Source: Sophora flavescens
Lineage: Eukaryota > Streptophyta > Magnoliopsida > Fabales > Fabaceae
DNA: 64,000 bases
Assembly (NCBI GenBank): GCA_030762895.1
Contig: CM061062.1
Coordinates: forward strand, 139,173,104-139,237,103
Direction: 5' to 3'
Of this stretch, positions 19,485-32,000 are shown piece by piece. Below the pieces are notes generated by a model, which saw only the letters and a program-made list of their open reading frames with translations, searched no databases and was not told the origin of the DNA. The position numbers and the translations under genes are program-made. The first letter of the stretch is position 1, and each line of letters begins with the position of its first letter.

Positions 19485-20300
19485 ACAACCCTATCAGGGG
19501 GTAGTTCGTAAACGTCCCCCGGGAACACTTTAGGAAATTCTCCCACAACAGGCACGCTTTCAACATCAGGAGGGCTCTCAACTTCCAGGGAAGATAGCAT
19601 CATGTACACTTGGGCTCCTTCGTTCATTGAAGCCTTAACTTGGTTGGCAGAGAGAAAGATAGGATCCCTAGACTCCATTGGAGTTCCAAAAACTATGGTT
19701 TTATTGAAGCAATTCAGAAGGACGTGGTTGGAAGATAACCAGTCCATGCCAAGAATAACATCAAGGTCTTTTAGAGGTAAGCATACAAGATCAACAATAA
19801 AGTCTCTACCGTCTATGGTAATAAGAATATTCTTGCATGCATAATAAGTAATAACATGTTTATTCATGGGTGTGGCAACAACTAAATCACACTCAAGAAG
19901 TGTCACAGGCAACTTAAGACTCTTAGCACATTCATATGACACGAACGAGTGGGTCGCCCCTGAATCAAACAATATAGTTAAATGAACTTTATTAATGAGG
20001 CACATACCTTGGATCAAATCTTCAGATTCGGAGGCCTCGGCTCCACTGAGAGTAAAGACTCTCCCTGTGGTCTTCAGTCGGTTGGCTTGAGGTTTTTGAC
20101 CTTTACTCGCACTCTGTGGTTTTGACTTTCCTCCATCGCAGTTCCGGCTGATGTGGCCCTGCTTGCCACATTTGAAGTAGATGATGTCCGTCTCTTTGCA
20201 TTGGGAAGTGAAGTTGTTCTGTCCACACTTGCCGCAACGAAGAGGTCTAGAATCGGAAGAATCTCATCTCCTGGACTTGTCTGAACAAAACTGAGACTTC
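19485..20300 (-). pseudogene. Gypsy nucleocapsid and protease region, truncated before RT
   Basis: Minus-strand continuation of gag after a frameshift at about 20270. One knuckle-like CGKCGQNNFTSQC and a second, YFKCGKQGHISRNC, whose first Cys is replaced by Tyr. The protease domain (ORF 20017-19415) has the active site LFDSGATHSFVS intact, then VILGMDWLSS. Reading enters the spacer before RT (EFPKVFPGDVYELPPDRVVE) and homology ends at about 19485. RT, RNase H and integrase are absent, so the element is a 3'-deleted relic. Confidence 0.85.
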
Positions 20301-21056
20301 TTGCCATCCCGTTTGAAGTCCTTGCCAGCTGGAGCGAGACGAGGCTTCCACTTGTTTTCCCGATCACTCTTCTTGTGGCTCTGGCTGTCTGGTCCCTTGG
20401 AGGCTGACCCTCCAGACTTACAGGCATCTTCATAAATCCAGCACTTGTTCACTAAAACTGGAAAGACTTGGATCTCCTGATAGCTGATAGCCTGCTTGAT
20501 CTTTGGATGCAAACCATCCTCCAACATCACACATTTGGAACGATCGTCCGCCACATACTGAAACAGTGTATAGTAACAAGCGAGCTCCTCAAACTTAGCT
20601 GCATACTCTCCTACTGACATGTTACCCTGCTTCGGCGCCAGAAATTCCACCTCCTTCTTGTCCTTGATGTCTGCCGGAAATTACTTCTCAAGGAATATGT
20701 CCTTGAACACAGTCCACGTGATCATAGTACCTTCCACCTGCAAGCACCGACGACAGTTCTCCCACCAGTGCTCAGCCTCCTCTGTCAGCATGAAAGTCCC
20801 AAAGATGACCTTCCACTGATCGTTGCATCCCATGGCTCGGATGATCTTCTCGGTCTCCCTCATCCACAACAGGGCACCCTCAGGATCGTAAGCTCCCTTG
20901 AAAGATGACGGATTGTTCCGCTGGAACTTGTCGAGACCCTGGAACTTAGCTGGTCCCCCGTTGTTGTTGACGTTATGGTTCTGGCCTTTCGCGTTGGCAA
21001 GGAGTGCCAAAGCATCTGCGATAGCCTGGTCGTTTGTGCCTAATCTTGCCGCCATA
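20264..21056 (-). pseudogene. Ty3/gypsy chromovirus gag, one stop and one frameshift
   Basis: ATG at 21056, about 160 bases downstream of the primer-binding site. Capsid core visible: FKGAYDPEGALLWMRETEKI, FGTFMLTEEAEHWWENC, WTVFKDIFLEK, then a TAA at about 20683 at a normally Tyr position, then EFLAPKQGNMSVGEYAAKFE. Frame is lost at about 20270. Otherwise well preserved. Confidence 0.88.
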
Positions 21057-21213
21057 AGTTCCTGTAAATGCCCAAGACAACTTGTTAAATACAAGGAACT
21101 TAAAGCAGAAAAGTTACAGCTTCTAACATAAAGCATAATTGTCTGACAATTCAAACAAGAGCACACAACAGACTCACAACATACTCATACCACGTCCGGA
21201 CCGGGCTGAACTA

Positions 21214-21224
21214 CTCTGATACCA
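21214..21224 (-). other. Primer-binding site (initiator-Met type) of the minus-strand chromovirus
   Basis: Minus strand reads TGGTATCAGAG, five bases after the LTR end GGGCGTCACA. Confidence 0.85.
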
Positions 21225-22365
21225 CTAAATGTGACGCCCTCTACCCCGCATACATATAAAACATTAAAAGATAAGGTAATTTTAAAATAAAACATCGTTT
21301 ATTGAAAATAATCAAAACTAAGGTAAAAGGCACCACATCGTATGAAGTCAAAAACGCGGAAAAAGAAAACATAACATAACATAAAAGAAAACCCAACCCC
21401 AATGTCACATTACAGAGCTGGTATAACTAATCCGGAAAATATCCTCGGATACAAACTGAACAGCTAACTAACTACTGAAAACTGGAAATCCTAACTAAAG
21501 AGTCGCGTCTCCTTGAGTCACTCCTCAACTGGCTGCTCGCCGTCCTCTACATAAAAGATACATGCCACAATGAGACACCATGCTGTGCCTCTTTGTGTCA
21601 TTAGATTAAAACCTCATTATTTAATTACTTAATCGCACGCTTAACGTGAAAATACGTAAAAATTAAAACTTAACTTATAAAGTATACAAATTCATATAGA
21701 ATGGCATATCACAATATAAGTATATTATGCATATTACAAAACACTGTGGAGGATATCCTATCAGTAGGATCCCTCACAGGCATATACTTAGACAAAAGTT
21801 AAACATCGAAAAACATAATAAAAATATGCCTCACGAGACGCAGTGGCCATAACTAACTAGATCCTAATAACCATGGGTCACAGCTTGTACTTCAGCCTCC
21901 GGTTCATAGGGAGTTCCATCCAACGCCTCTTGGTTACGCTCATCCACAAGGTCTTCTCATACAGTTCCTCAAGGAGATAAAATACAACATACAGAAATAT
22001 ACAGGGGATAAGAAACAATTCTATCATCAAAAAGCGGAAAAGAGTCATAATAAATTATACAGTAATTGTCACAGACAATCAACACACATAACTAACGAAT
22101 CATCCTCGGGTTAATATATATCATCCTCTACCCTTACTCTCAGGTAATCTAACATGTTATTTTAACATAACCCCTTTAATCCTGTCACCATGTCTTTACG
22201 TTATCGTGGCCACTACCACTCCTGTCATCATCCCTCATTTGCATCGGGGCACACCCTCATTCTCGTTAGGATGTTCCACCTAGTGCACACCTTCATTCCC
22301 GTTAAGGTGTTCCACACCCATTCCCGTTAAGGTGGAAGTGGTCTTGCGAGAACTCTTGATTTTAC

Positions 22366-22603
22366 GTGTATTATATTACCAATACACATAAGTGTTTTAC
22401 GTGTATTATATTACCAATACGCAAAAGTGTTTTACGTGTATTATATTACCAATACACGGTGTATTATATTACCAATACATAGATTTCCTTGCGTATTACC
22501 AATACACTTTTGTCTTTGTGTATTATATTACCAATACACTTTTGTCTTGGTGTATTATATTACCAATACACTTTTGTCCTTGTGTATTATATTACCAATA
22601 CAC
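22366..22603. repeat. Hairpin-forming minisatellite in the LTR
   Basis: About eight copies of a unit whose core is GTGTATT, eight bases (ATATTACC), then AATACAC: each copy is an inverted repeat with a 7-bp stem. Spacers are variable (CTTTTGTC-type in later copies, ACATAAGTGTTTTAC-type in early ones), giving periods from about 19 to 36 bp; one copy is shortened (GCGTATTACCAATACAC). Confidence 0.9.
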
Positions 22604-23509
22604 GGTCATGGACAACAACACCTATACTTGAATCCCTCCAACCCTATTTAACAACATCCTAGTGCCTTAACCTTCCATTAGAACTTGACACATATTCTAT
22701 GCCATAACACCTCTTTAACATACATCATCTAAGTTAGGCACTTCTAAATCATCATTATCCTCACACCCAAAACAATCATCTTGTAGACAACATATATATC
22801 TTTGCTTAAATTCCACTAAGCATAATAATAAAAACCAGGCAGATCATGCATAACACAATATCAATCAAAATATTCCAATATCACCAACATAGCACAAAAA
22901 TCAATTCAATAAAGGTAATAAGCTCAAATCAACCATCAAGAATATAAAATCAACCTAATATCGATAAACCTACAATCCTTGAATCACCATTGGTTTTTCA
23001 GAAAAGGTTTCCAATGTGATTTTGGTCTTGTCGATTACTCGACTACTAGTAGGGTTTAGGTCGCCCTACACAATTATTATATAATCTACTACTTATCCAT
23101 TCCGACGATAGGTTGGTTCTTTCCCCCACCTGGGTTATCACCGAACTCCCAAACTCGAAGCTCCTCGTCGTCACACCACAAAGTATTAACTCCACCTTCC
23201 GTGAAGGTATGGAGATTAGATGCTCAAAGAGGTATACCACGAACGTCGTCGTTTCCTCCGTGATGGAAGTCTAAGGTTATGAACACAAAATCACAAGTTA
23301 AAATCAAATAAGAACATTAAACCACAAGGTATAGGTTCGGCCAAGACTAGTTCTTAGGGTTAGAGATTCCAGAAAATTATACAATTCATGGATTTATGAT
23401 CCTTAAGTGTTAGAAGTTCATAAACAATGATCATTTAACAAAGTTGAATTAAAATCCCACTAAGTTATACACTTAGGGTATTCGGAAAAGGCTAGTAAAA
23501 TAGGCTAGC

Positions 23510-24100
23510 ATTCACTAAAATTTCCAATCTCTTAGGTTTAGCATCCATATGTATTAAGGAGCTCAAAACCATGATCATTTTGGAAAAATAAGAACAAAGT
23601 ATCCTAGGCCCATAACCTTCTAGGTTCGGCCTTCATAGGATTTATAGGTTAAAAATCTTTAAACTTTCCAATCTCTTAGACTTAGCATCCAAATATCTTA
23701 TGGAGCCCAAGTCCATGATCATTTTGGAAAACAATGGAAACTTAAACATTCCAATCTCTTAGACTTAGCATCCAAGTATCTTATGGAGCTCAAGTCCATA
23801 TGATCATCTTGGAAAAATGAAAGTAATACATCCTAACTTTAATAACACAGAATAAACAAGTTAGAAATCCTTAAACTTTCCAATCTCTTAGACTTAGCAT
23901 CCAAATATCTTACGGAGCTTAAGTCCATGATCATTTTGGAAAAATAAAAACTCAAACATCCTAGCACCTAAACACTAATTTTCGGCCATCATAGGATGAT
24001 GAGGAAAATATTCTTTGTTTAACAAAAACTCTTAGGTTTAGAATCACAAGGTATTAAGAGTTATAAATCCATGATCATACTTGAAAAGTTGAAACATAGT
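23510..24100. repeat. Degenerate tandem repeats within the LTR
   Basis: Four or five copies of a roughly 80-150-bp unit with the shared core CCAATCTCTTAGACTTAGC...GGAGCTCAAGTCCATGATCATTTTGGAAAA, starting at about 23522, 23675, 23750 and 23878, with a weaker copy near 24030. Confidence 0.8.
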
Positions 24101-24634
24101 ATCCTAGGCTTACTTATTCGTATTTTCAGCCATCATAGGAACAAGCTATCAAAACTTCCAAGATTTATACATTTAAGATCAATGGATAGTTAGAAACTCA
24201 AACACATGATCATATTCCAAAAGTTGAAACAAAAACTTCCTAGGTCACAAATGCAAGCATTTGGCCTTCATTAGAAGAGATAGGTAGAGATTTTTGTTTT
24301 ACACAACCTCTTAGTATGTGAAAATATAAGTTAATATAATACTATAGAAAGTGGTTTCAACTCAAAATGAGTTTTATACTATTTTAGAGAGATTTTAGAA
24401 GTTTAAAGCATATAAAGAACACATAAAGTAAACTAAGAAATAAAAGATGAAACTTGCAAAAAGATTCATATGAGAGCATTACCCTTAGTATAAGGAAGAA
24501 CTTTAATGAAGAACTCAAGTGGAAAATACTAATAAAAATGGAAGCTTTAAGTGTTTGAAAAAAAAGAAGAAATGGAAGAAGTTGAAGAAGTATGAAGATG
24601 GAGGAAGAAAATGAGAGAATGAATATGAGTGATG

Positions 24635-24642
24635 TTTATATA
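24635..24642 (-). promoter_or_regulatory. TATA box of the 4-kb LTR
   Basis: Minus strand reads CTCTATATAAACATC about 600 bases inside the LTR start, the expected U3 position for the element's promoter. Start site not determined. Confidence 0.5.
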
Positions 24643-25239
24643 GAGGAGTGAGAGGGGAGCACGAAATTTTGGAGAGAGGATGAGCTTGTAGAGCAAGTTT
24701 TGTCTTTAAGACTTGTTTGGTTGAAGAGGAAAGAGAAAAATATGTTTTTAGAATATAATATGTTATAATTTGAAAAGTGTGATGATTACACTTTTGGAGT
24801 GTGTCATAACCCATTTCCATCAAGTCCCATCAAGTCACTTCACTTCTTTTGTGCTCCCTAATCTGCTCCATTTCGTACCCGGTTGTATTTTCCGATCGTA
24901 ATTCTCCTGACGTTTTCGCCAGAATAAAATATTATATTCCATTTTTGAACGAAAATTTTCAAAATAACCAAAGTTGAAGGAAACATATTAAAAACACTAA
25001 CCTTCTCGTTCACAGGTCAAAATTAGGTTTTCTCACACAAAAACTTGTACCGCAAAAGGAAAACGCAAACCGGCTTTCGTCTGAATTTTCAACCGAAATT
25101 TTTACCGTAACCCTCTACCATAAAGTTGACTATGAATATGATTTTATTTTAATCAAAAACACTTTCTAACTCTCATATTAAAATATAGTTAATTATATTT
25201 TAACCGGTTGAACAACATAATTAAAATCAGGTTGTTACA

Positions 25240-27031
25240 CACAACAAGAAACATAGAGATAGGGAGTAAGAAACATGAATATGAATATAATGGCAAGGAA
25301 GCAGTTAGCAAGATGAGCATACATCAAACAATCATGTTATAGAAAACAACAGTATAGCATATCAACATCATCAAGCATCAAGGCCCCCTTGGCCACTAGG
25401 CTACCAAGGTACCATATCATCATTAACACTCTAGCCATTAAGCACTAGAGATTACCACCTTGACCATCGTGCATCAAGGTCCCCTTGGCAACTAGGCTAC
25501 CAAGGTACACCAATCTTATCACTTTTATTTGGTCTTCATGTTTTGTTGGTATTTTATTAAGTCTTTTAGAGCATTTGGGGTGAAACCCCTGCTTCAGCTT
25601 TGTTCTGCATTATGTTCTTCCGTGCTCACCCCTCAGCACGGTCGTGTTGAGCTCATAGTCAAGCACGGTCGTGTTGACTATTGAGCATGTGCGTGCTTAA
25701 GCATCACGCCCAGTTTTGGGTTTGAATGAGAGCACGGGCGTGCTCCTTATTGAGCACGGGCGTGCTCCTTATTGAGCACAGGCGTGCTCGAATGTGCGCC
25801 CTGCTGTTCTGGGCAGAAGGGTCATAGACCCTATTTCCACTTGTTGGGGACATTCTTATATTCAATCCTAAGGCTCTTCTAATCCATAACTCATCAGTTT
25901 CATTACCATTGAATTAATGTCCATGTCTTACAAATTAAAGGGGAATTAGTCATTTAGTTCCATTCCATTAATTGTCCATGATCACTCAAGATCAATCCCT
26001 AAGGTTCTTGACTAAGTCGTTGGCACAATCCCCACTCATTACTAATATTCAGTCTTATGAATAAAGGGGAACAACCTCGCTTAACATTGTTTAACAGTTT
26101 TAGTCTTTTACACAAACACGTCGCAACAACAGACAACAACCAATACAACACAATATCATAAATATGATAAACATCCAATCATGGCAACTTACATCATCAT
26201 GTTCATAACAGTCAACGATTTATAACAAGACATTCATACTAACATCAATAAGATTCATGCCAACATCATCATTATAAACAGTTTAACATAGAATAGAAAA
26301 TAAGCATATAGATATACAAACATGTTATCAAACATAAGGGTTATGGGTCATCTTACGCTACCCCAAGCCTACATACTCATACTATTCCTTATCCCCATAC
26401 CTGGTATGAAGAATTCCCGTTAAACTGAAGACGCTCCTAATCCGGTTCCCTCGAACGGCTCGACGAATGATCCCAAGCCTTGGTCAACACAAACAGGACT
26501 AACCCATTAGTTCCCAATTCATGAAACTGAAAAGGAAACAGAAGATGGAAGAACATTTACTTTGCGTTAATTGGCACTAGCGCAATGATTGTCTCTCCCA
26601 AAGAGCAAGAACACCAAGAACAGTTTGGGTTCAAAGGGGAAGAGAGGGAGAGGCTGCCGTCACACTTGGGGTTGCCTAAAGTGCCAATTTGAGGGTTGTA
26701 ACTCGTAACCCTCACAATCTGATGTTTATATAAAGACTCAGACCCGAGCACGGTCGTGCTTAATATTGAGTATGGTCGTTCTAAACTTAGAGCCAACAAG
26801 ACGTGCCTGACTGCTGAGCACGGTCGCTTTCCCTAATGAGCACAGGCATGCTCACATCAACGTCTCTGAGACGCATGCAACCTTAAGCACGGGCGTACCA
26901 ATACATGAGCACGGGTTTGCTCATGCGTCAGGAAGGGATTTGTAACTCAAAAACCCCACTTAGTCCACTCTAAACCTTCCTAACAAACAAGGCACACATA
27001 AAAGCACTTATACAGAAAACGGGGCTTTACA
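25240..27031 (-). repeat. Second chromovirus LTR fragment (same family as 61752-64000)
   Basis: Plus-strand right end reads GGGGCTTTACA, so the sense start is TGTAAAGCCCCG, like TGTAACACCCCG at 61752. Shared landmarks with the right-end LTR in opposite orientation: CAAATTGGCACTTT, GTGACGGCAGCCTCTC, palindromic GAGCACGGTCGTGCTC-type motifs (25630-25800 and 26745-26930), and CTTGGTAGCCTAG hairpins (25380-25510). A TATA-like TTTATATAAAGA lies at about 26725. Its 3' part is cut off at 25239 by the neighbouring LTR. The 80-codon frame at 26557-26799 is incidental. Confidence 0.78.
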
Positions 27032-27417
27032 AAGGACGGTTTATGCAAAATTGGGTTAATTATAGCCCAAAATGCGTTTCTGGTTGTGCACGGTTCGTGG
27101 GGCGAACAATGATCCCGTCGTAAGGCCTAAAAAGAAGCCGAATTTGGCCAAAATACCTGAAATAAAACTTGTAAATAATTCTCTTAGAATTCCAAGGCAT
27201 CAAAGAGCACCTCAATCGGACAACTAAAACTCAAGATATGGCCAAAACGGTGAAACATGTTACTAGGACTCTAAAAGGATTGAACATTTCTAAGGCTAAA
27301 CTTTCCCAAACATGAACGACATCAAAAATAAACATAAAAAGAATATAGAAATATTTATAAGCCAAGTCTAACACATATTAACATTTATTAATGTAAGGTG
27401 AAATTCAGGGTGTTACA
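27032..27417 (-). repeat. Start of a third chromovirus-type LTR, truncated
   Basis: Right end reads CAGGGTGTTACA, sense TGTAACACCCTG, the usual start of this LTR class. Only about 385 bp remain before the 25240-27031 fragment begins. Confidence 0.55.
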
Positions 27418-27780
27418 AAGATAGCTTGGTCGAGAAATGACACGTCACCTGGACTATCTTCTAGAAGGATAATGCAACGCTTAGAGAGAGAGAGAGAATC
27501 TACTAACAAGATACACCACGTCCGCGAATCCCTCTAACGACCTAGTGGGTCCCACTGCGCATAACTGGTTCACGTACTCCATGCATGGAAAGAGATGCTA
27601 TAAAAGTGAGGACTTCATCTTCAAAGAGGACCATTCATATGATACTTCTACCCTCACACATTCCACACTTAGACAAACCTCGGATACACCACCTTGTAAT
27701 CGTTACGGACACAAGAAAAATTAGCATCCACCATTGAACTAGGTAAAACGCTCCCTGGCCACATTACTACACTAACCAAC
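27418..27780 (+). repeat. 5' LTR/leader remnant of the Tat-like element
   Basis: Non-coding, with GCTATAAAAGTGAGG (TATA box at about 27597) followed by a C-rich leader. No convincing primer-binding site is visible, so it is either degraded or deleted. Confidence 0.45.
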
Positions 27781-29036
27781 ATAGTCTAGACGCGAAGCGT
27801 AAACGAGGCTAACCTGGGACCTGAGCCATTGCAACCTCCTCCTTATACCAACAACGACCCCCTATCAACCCCGTTACTATCCAGACCCAGATGCAGGTCA
27901 TGGAGCAGCTCCGACAAGAGAACACATATATGAAGCAACAGATGGATGGCCTCCAGCAACACAAGGAGGCGAGCGAGACATACACCATTGAGGAACCCAG
28001 CCAAACGTTCCACTCCAAAACATCCCATGCCAAAACAAGCACTACCCACTACAGAACACCTGCACAAAAAGTTGGACACCCGTTCTCCGTCGACATCATG
28101 AATGCTCATTTCCCGGAAAACTTTAAGGCATTTCATATGGATAAATATGATGGAACGGGGGACTCGGAAGACCACATAACGACCCTCAATACCCAAATGT
28201 CGCTGACTACAGCCACCAACACCATCAAATGTTGGGTCTTCCCTACAACGCTGAAAGCGCAACCCTATTATGGTATTCTCGCATCCCCCCTTAGTCCATA
28301 AGAAATTTTGATGAGTTCACAACCAAATGTAGTACTCAATTTAGTGCAAGATGAACTCTTCAAAAGACCTCAGCGAGCCTTGCCAATTTTTGGCAAGGCT
28401 CCATTGAGTCTCTTTGCAACTTTTTGACCAGGTGTTGTAAGGAAACCAAGCAAATTCAGAACGTGAGTTCGGCTGTAGCCTTCCACGCCATGCTCACTTG
28501 GTTGACACTCGGGGCCTTCACCTACTCACTAGCTTGGAAGCCTTCAGTCGACATAGACGAGCTTAGGCGAAGAGCCTCGAGATACATTAACATGGAAAAA
28601 GTCACAAAATCAAGAGGCATCAACAACCTGAGTTCAGGTTCAGAACAGGAAAATGATGACAAAATATTTGATCGAGAGAGGCCAAAAAAAAAACATAAAG
28701 TGAATAGATACAACAATTATACACCCCAAAATGCCAGTCGATAGAGTAGTTTGCAACGCGAACCTCCTCCCATTACCCCCCCCAAAAGAAGACACCCCAA
28801 CCGATACCGACTTGACGAAGCACTGTCGTTATCGTCAAAACCAAAGGATTGACACATAAGATTGTCATGCACTAAAGAACTCCATAAAGCATCTGATACA
28901 GAGGGGACACCTAGACACGTATCTGCAAAGAAGCAATGATCAACGAGATAATCCCTGAAGAGATAAGGCTGAAGACGACAGGTAGAGGGATATAAGATGC
29001 GAAGTGGACACTAGCAGACGAAAAAAAAGGCCCATC
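27780..29036 (+). pseudogene. Tat-like gag, broken
   Basis: ORF 27891-28301 holds HPFSVDIMNAHFPENFKAF, YDGTGDSEDHI and CWVFPTTLKAQPYYG, the N-terminal capsid region of this gag type. After stops near 28301 another frame (28424-28744) gives DELRRRASRYINMEKV, then a Lys-rich stretch. Degenerate nucleocapsid follows to 29036. Several stops and at least one frameshift. Confidence 0.8.
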
Positions 29037-29041
29037 ATAGG
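29037..29041. repeat. Target-site duplication, left (ATAGG)
   Basis: Identical to 33766-33770; brackets the solo LTR 29042-33765. Confidence 0.92.
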
Positions 29042-32000
29042 TGTAACACCCTTCTCGGGCGCTACATTTTCCGTGACATTTTAAGACCGAAAAGTGGTTT
29101 AATTAAAATCTTTGCAAAAAATAGGGTAAATTTTTTTTTCTTTGAAGGTCAATGGAATGGATCAAGGTAAGAATTCTCAAAGTTTTGAAAGAAAACATTT
29201 CGAAATGTCCCCTTTGAAAAACGGAGTTTGGATGAAGTCAGAACACCTGATATAACATTTTATAACATCAAATCTTTTTCTTTTTCTCAAGGGAGACAGT
29301 AAGCAATAAAACATCCAACCTCATCAAATATTTACATAATACAGTCCAGGGTTACTCAGAAGATAACAATGTACTAAAACATTTACTAATCATGATTAAG
29401 GTTATAAGTTCAAAAATTATTTACACAAAAACCCAACCCAACTCATAAACTGAAAAACATAAAGATACACAGATCCAACATAAAGCTATGGAGACGTAGC
29501 TCCTAAAATATAAGATACTTGGAGTCACAGCTCCATAAACAATAACATTAACTTCCAGACATCCCAAGCTGGCCAAACTAAAATATAAAAGACCATCCTC
29601 TCTTGTATATCGTGAGAAGAACAAACCCAACTGACGAGTTCTAGTGGATACCCTACTTGAATCCACTATCGACATCGTCACAACGACACTACTAGAGCCA
29701 CTACAAAGGTAGCTCTTGGACTAAGACTTTCCTTTTCCAAGAGAATGGTCATAGCCTACAGACCAACGACATTCATGCCTGTCTCGAGAAAAGGAAGGTC
29801 AGGCATGACAACAACCACAAAGACCATCACCTTGGACAATCTGAAAGCTGAAAGACGTCCACTAGAAACTTTAATCTATCGTCTGCAAGCTCGAACCTTA
29901 ACCTCTATGATGAATCAGCCGAGCGACATCCCAGTCTTCTCAGAAGAGCACAGAAGGCACATAGCCATCCGACATAGGCAATATAAAATAAGGAGGTGAT
30001 ATTCCCAAACATCACAACATATGGCAGATATGAAAATAGCACGACACCACACAACATATATTCATATCCATGTAAGCATATATTTCAGTCAAACAGTCCA
30101 GTATATACAAGTAACAGATAACACGTGCACATATAGTCAACAGTACACAAATCAGTGTAACCACAATCTCATCAAGAATGACCGGACACTGTTAGTTCAT
30201 AGAGGCACGAGAACAGAGGTAACTGATTGAAACCGCATAGTCCCATTCCTACACAGTCTCAAGGAAGATTTGACCCTAACTCCGGAGCTAAGAGAACATT
30301 CGGAAGGAGTGATTAGAGCACATGTTTCACAACTGCCAATATTAGGCATCTTGTGCGTTCAATAGTAACAGCCACATAGTGGTACTATAATTGGTTGTGA
30401 ATCACTCTCGATAACCTAGACTGGCTAGCATCTAGTCGTTGATGTCAGTGTATTGCATGGAACGCCACGACCAAGAAGAATCACTAACTGGCCATTTGTG
30501 ACCCTCCTACCCTGAACACCCCAAGACCATTTAAGATCATCACTAGCACGTCCTCATGCACACATGCATGTCGGCTCAACTTCCTAGGCACAAAGGCCTT
30601 ACAGAACATAGTATCAACTATGTGTTTAGGCAATAATGCCGTTAATGGCGTGTGCGTTCATATTTATCCACCGGATAAATTTCGGGGTTCCTTACGGAGA
30701 CCAAAAGTCATTTCATTCACATTTATCCATCGGACAAATTTCGTGGTTCCTTACGGAAACCAAAAGCCACTCTAGAGGCAAAGCAGACAGTACCAACCTC
30801 TTGGGAATCACCCCTCGTTGGACTATCCATGTTTCAACGCTTTAGTACATTATGAAGGTTGGTCATTCGTCACCAACTCAATTATGCCTCTTTAAGTCCA
30901 TTCTCGAATAGGATTACTTGTCGAGCAAGCAACCTCAAAATACTCTTTGTCATTAAGTATTATGGATGTAAGGATGAGTGAATCGTCCTCACTTTATGAC
31001 ATATGATCTTGCTCCACCATGAGTCATAATCATTAAGTGTTTGTTTTCACTAAGCCATCCTCGACTTAGGTTTTCCATTTAACTTGAAATACTAGTCTTG
31101 AAGACCAAAACCACTTTTATCCAAAATCAAAACCCTTTGTCTAAAACCAAATCATTTTGGAAGTAAGATTGACTCATAGGTATATTGATACCAAATCCCT
31201 CAAAATAGTATTTCAAATCCCATAAAATTATTGAAAGACAATTTTGCCCTTTATACTTGATTTAGGGCCGAAACCCCTAAACTTTCAAATTAAGCTTCCT
31301 CTACTCAAAATCATCAATTATCTAGGTTCTAATACTCATTTTCATGTATTAAAATACCAAAGTAAGCTCTTGAATATTATTTCACTCAAAAGTCCTAAAA
31401 CTTGACCTAAACAACTATCAAAGTCATTTTTGAAATCAATTGAACTCTTTAAGATGGTTTTAAACACTGTAAAAAGAGTTTTGGAAAACAACACCTCCTT
31501 GTTTTCATTTATCCTTAAAACATTTATTTATTTAGCTACTAAAGCATCATTTTGGTAATTCCAAATATAACGTACGATCAAAATAATTTTCAATCTATTT
31601 CCAAAACCTTAATAAAAAGTCAAACTTCCGAAATAATTGTTCAAAACAAATTCCTTTTCCTTTTATGGATTTAACATTCATTTTCTCACTTAAGGAAATT
31701 AAAGTCACTTAAATTTCAAGGATTGGGGTTAAACTCTCATTTCCATTCACATTTGGCCAAAAACCAATCACAACCAAAGTAAAGGTTACGCTTCACCAAA
31801 TAATCTTACAATTATACATACGCATCAATATATCAAGTTATATCGAATAATCATAATAATCATGTTATTTGCAATAAACAAGTATTAAATCCTCACTATG
31901 ATCCAATGATCAAAGTGATGGTTTTCAACATGCTAGAAATCATTTTCCAACCAATGAATCACATCAATGAACATAAATCTAACAACAATTAATAACCACA

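Larger units (their letters stand above)
21230..25239 (-). repeat. Long (4.0 kb) chromovirus 5' LTR
   Basis: Plus-strand view starts TGTGACGCCC and ends GGTTGTTACA, so the sense LTR is TGTAACAACC...GGGCGTCACA. It is next to its primer-binding site and gag. Such long LTRs are typical of the Tekay/Del branch. Inside are the hairpin minisatellite (22366-22603), degenerate repeats (about 23510-24100) and a TATA box on the minus strand (24635-24642). No coding region recognised. Confidence 0.82.

Noticed and set aside
22366..22603. CRISPR-like regular repeats
   Set aside because: Units are self-complementary minisatellite copies with variable, low-complexity spacers in a plant LTR; no cas genes and the wrong domain of life.
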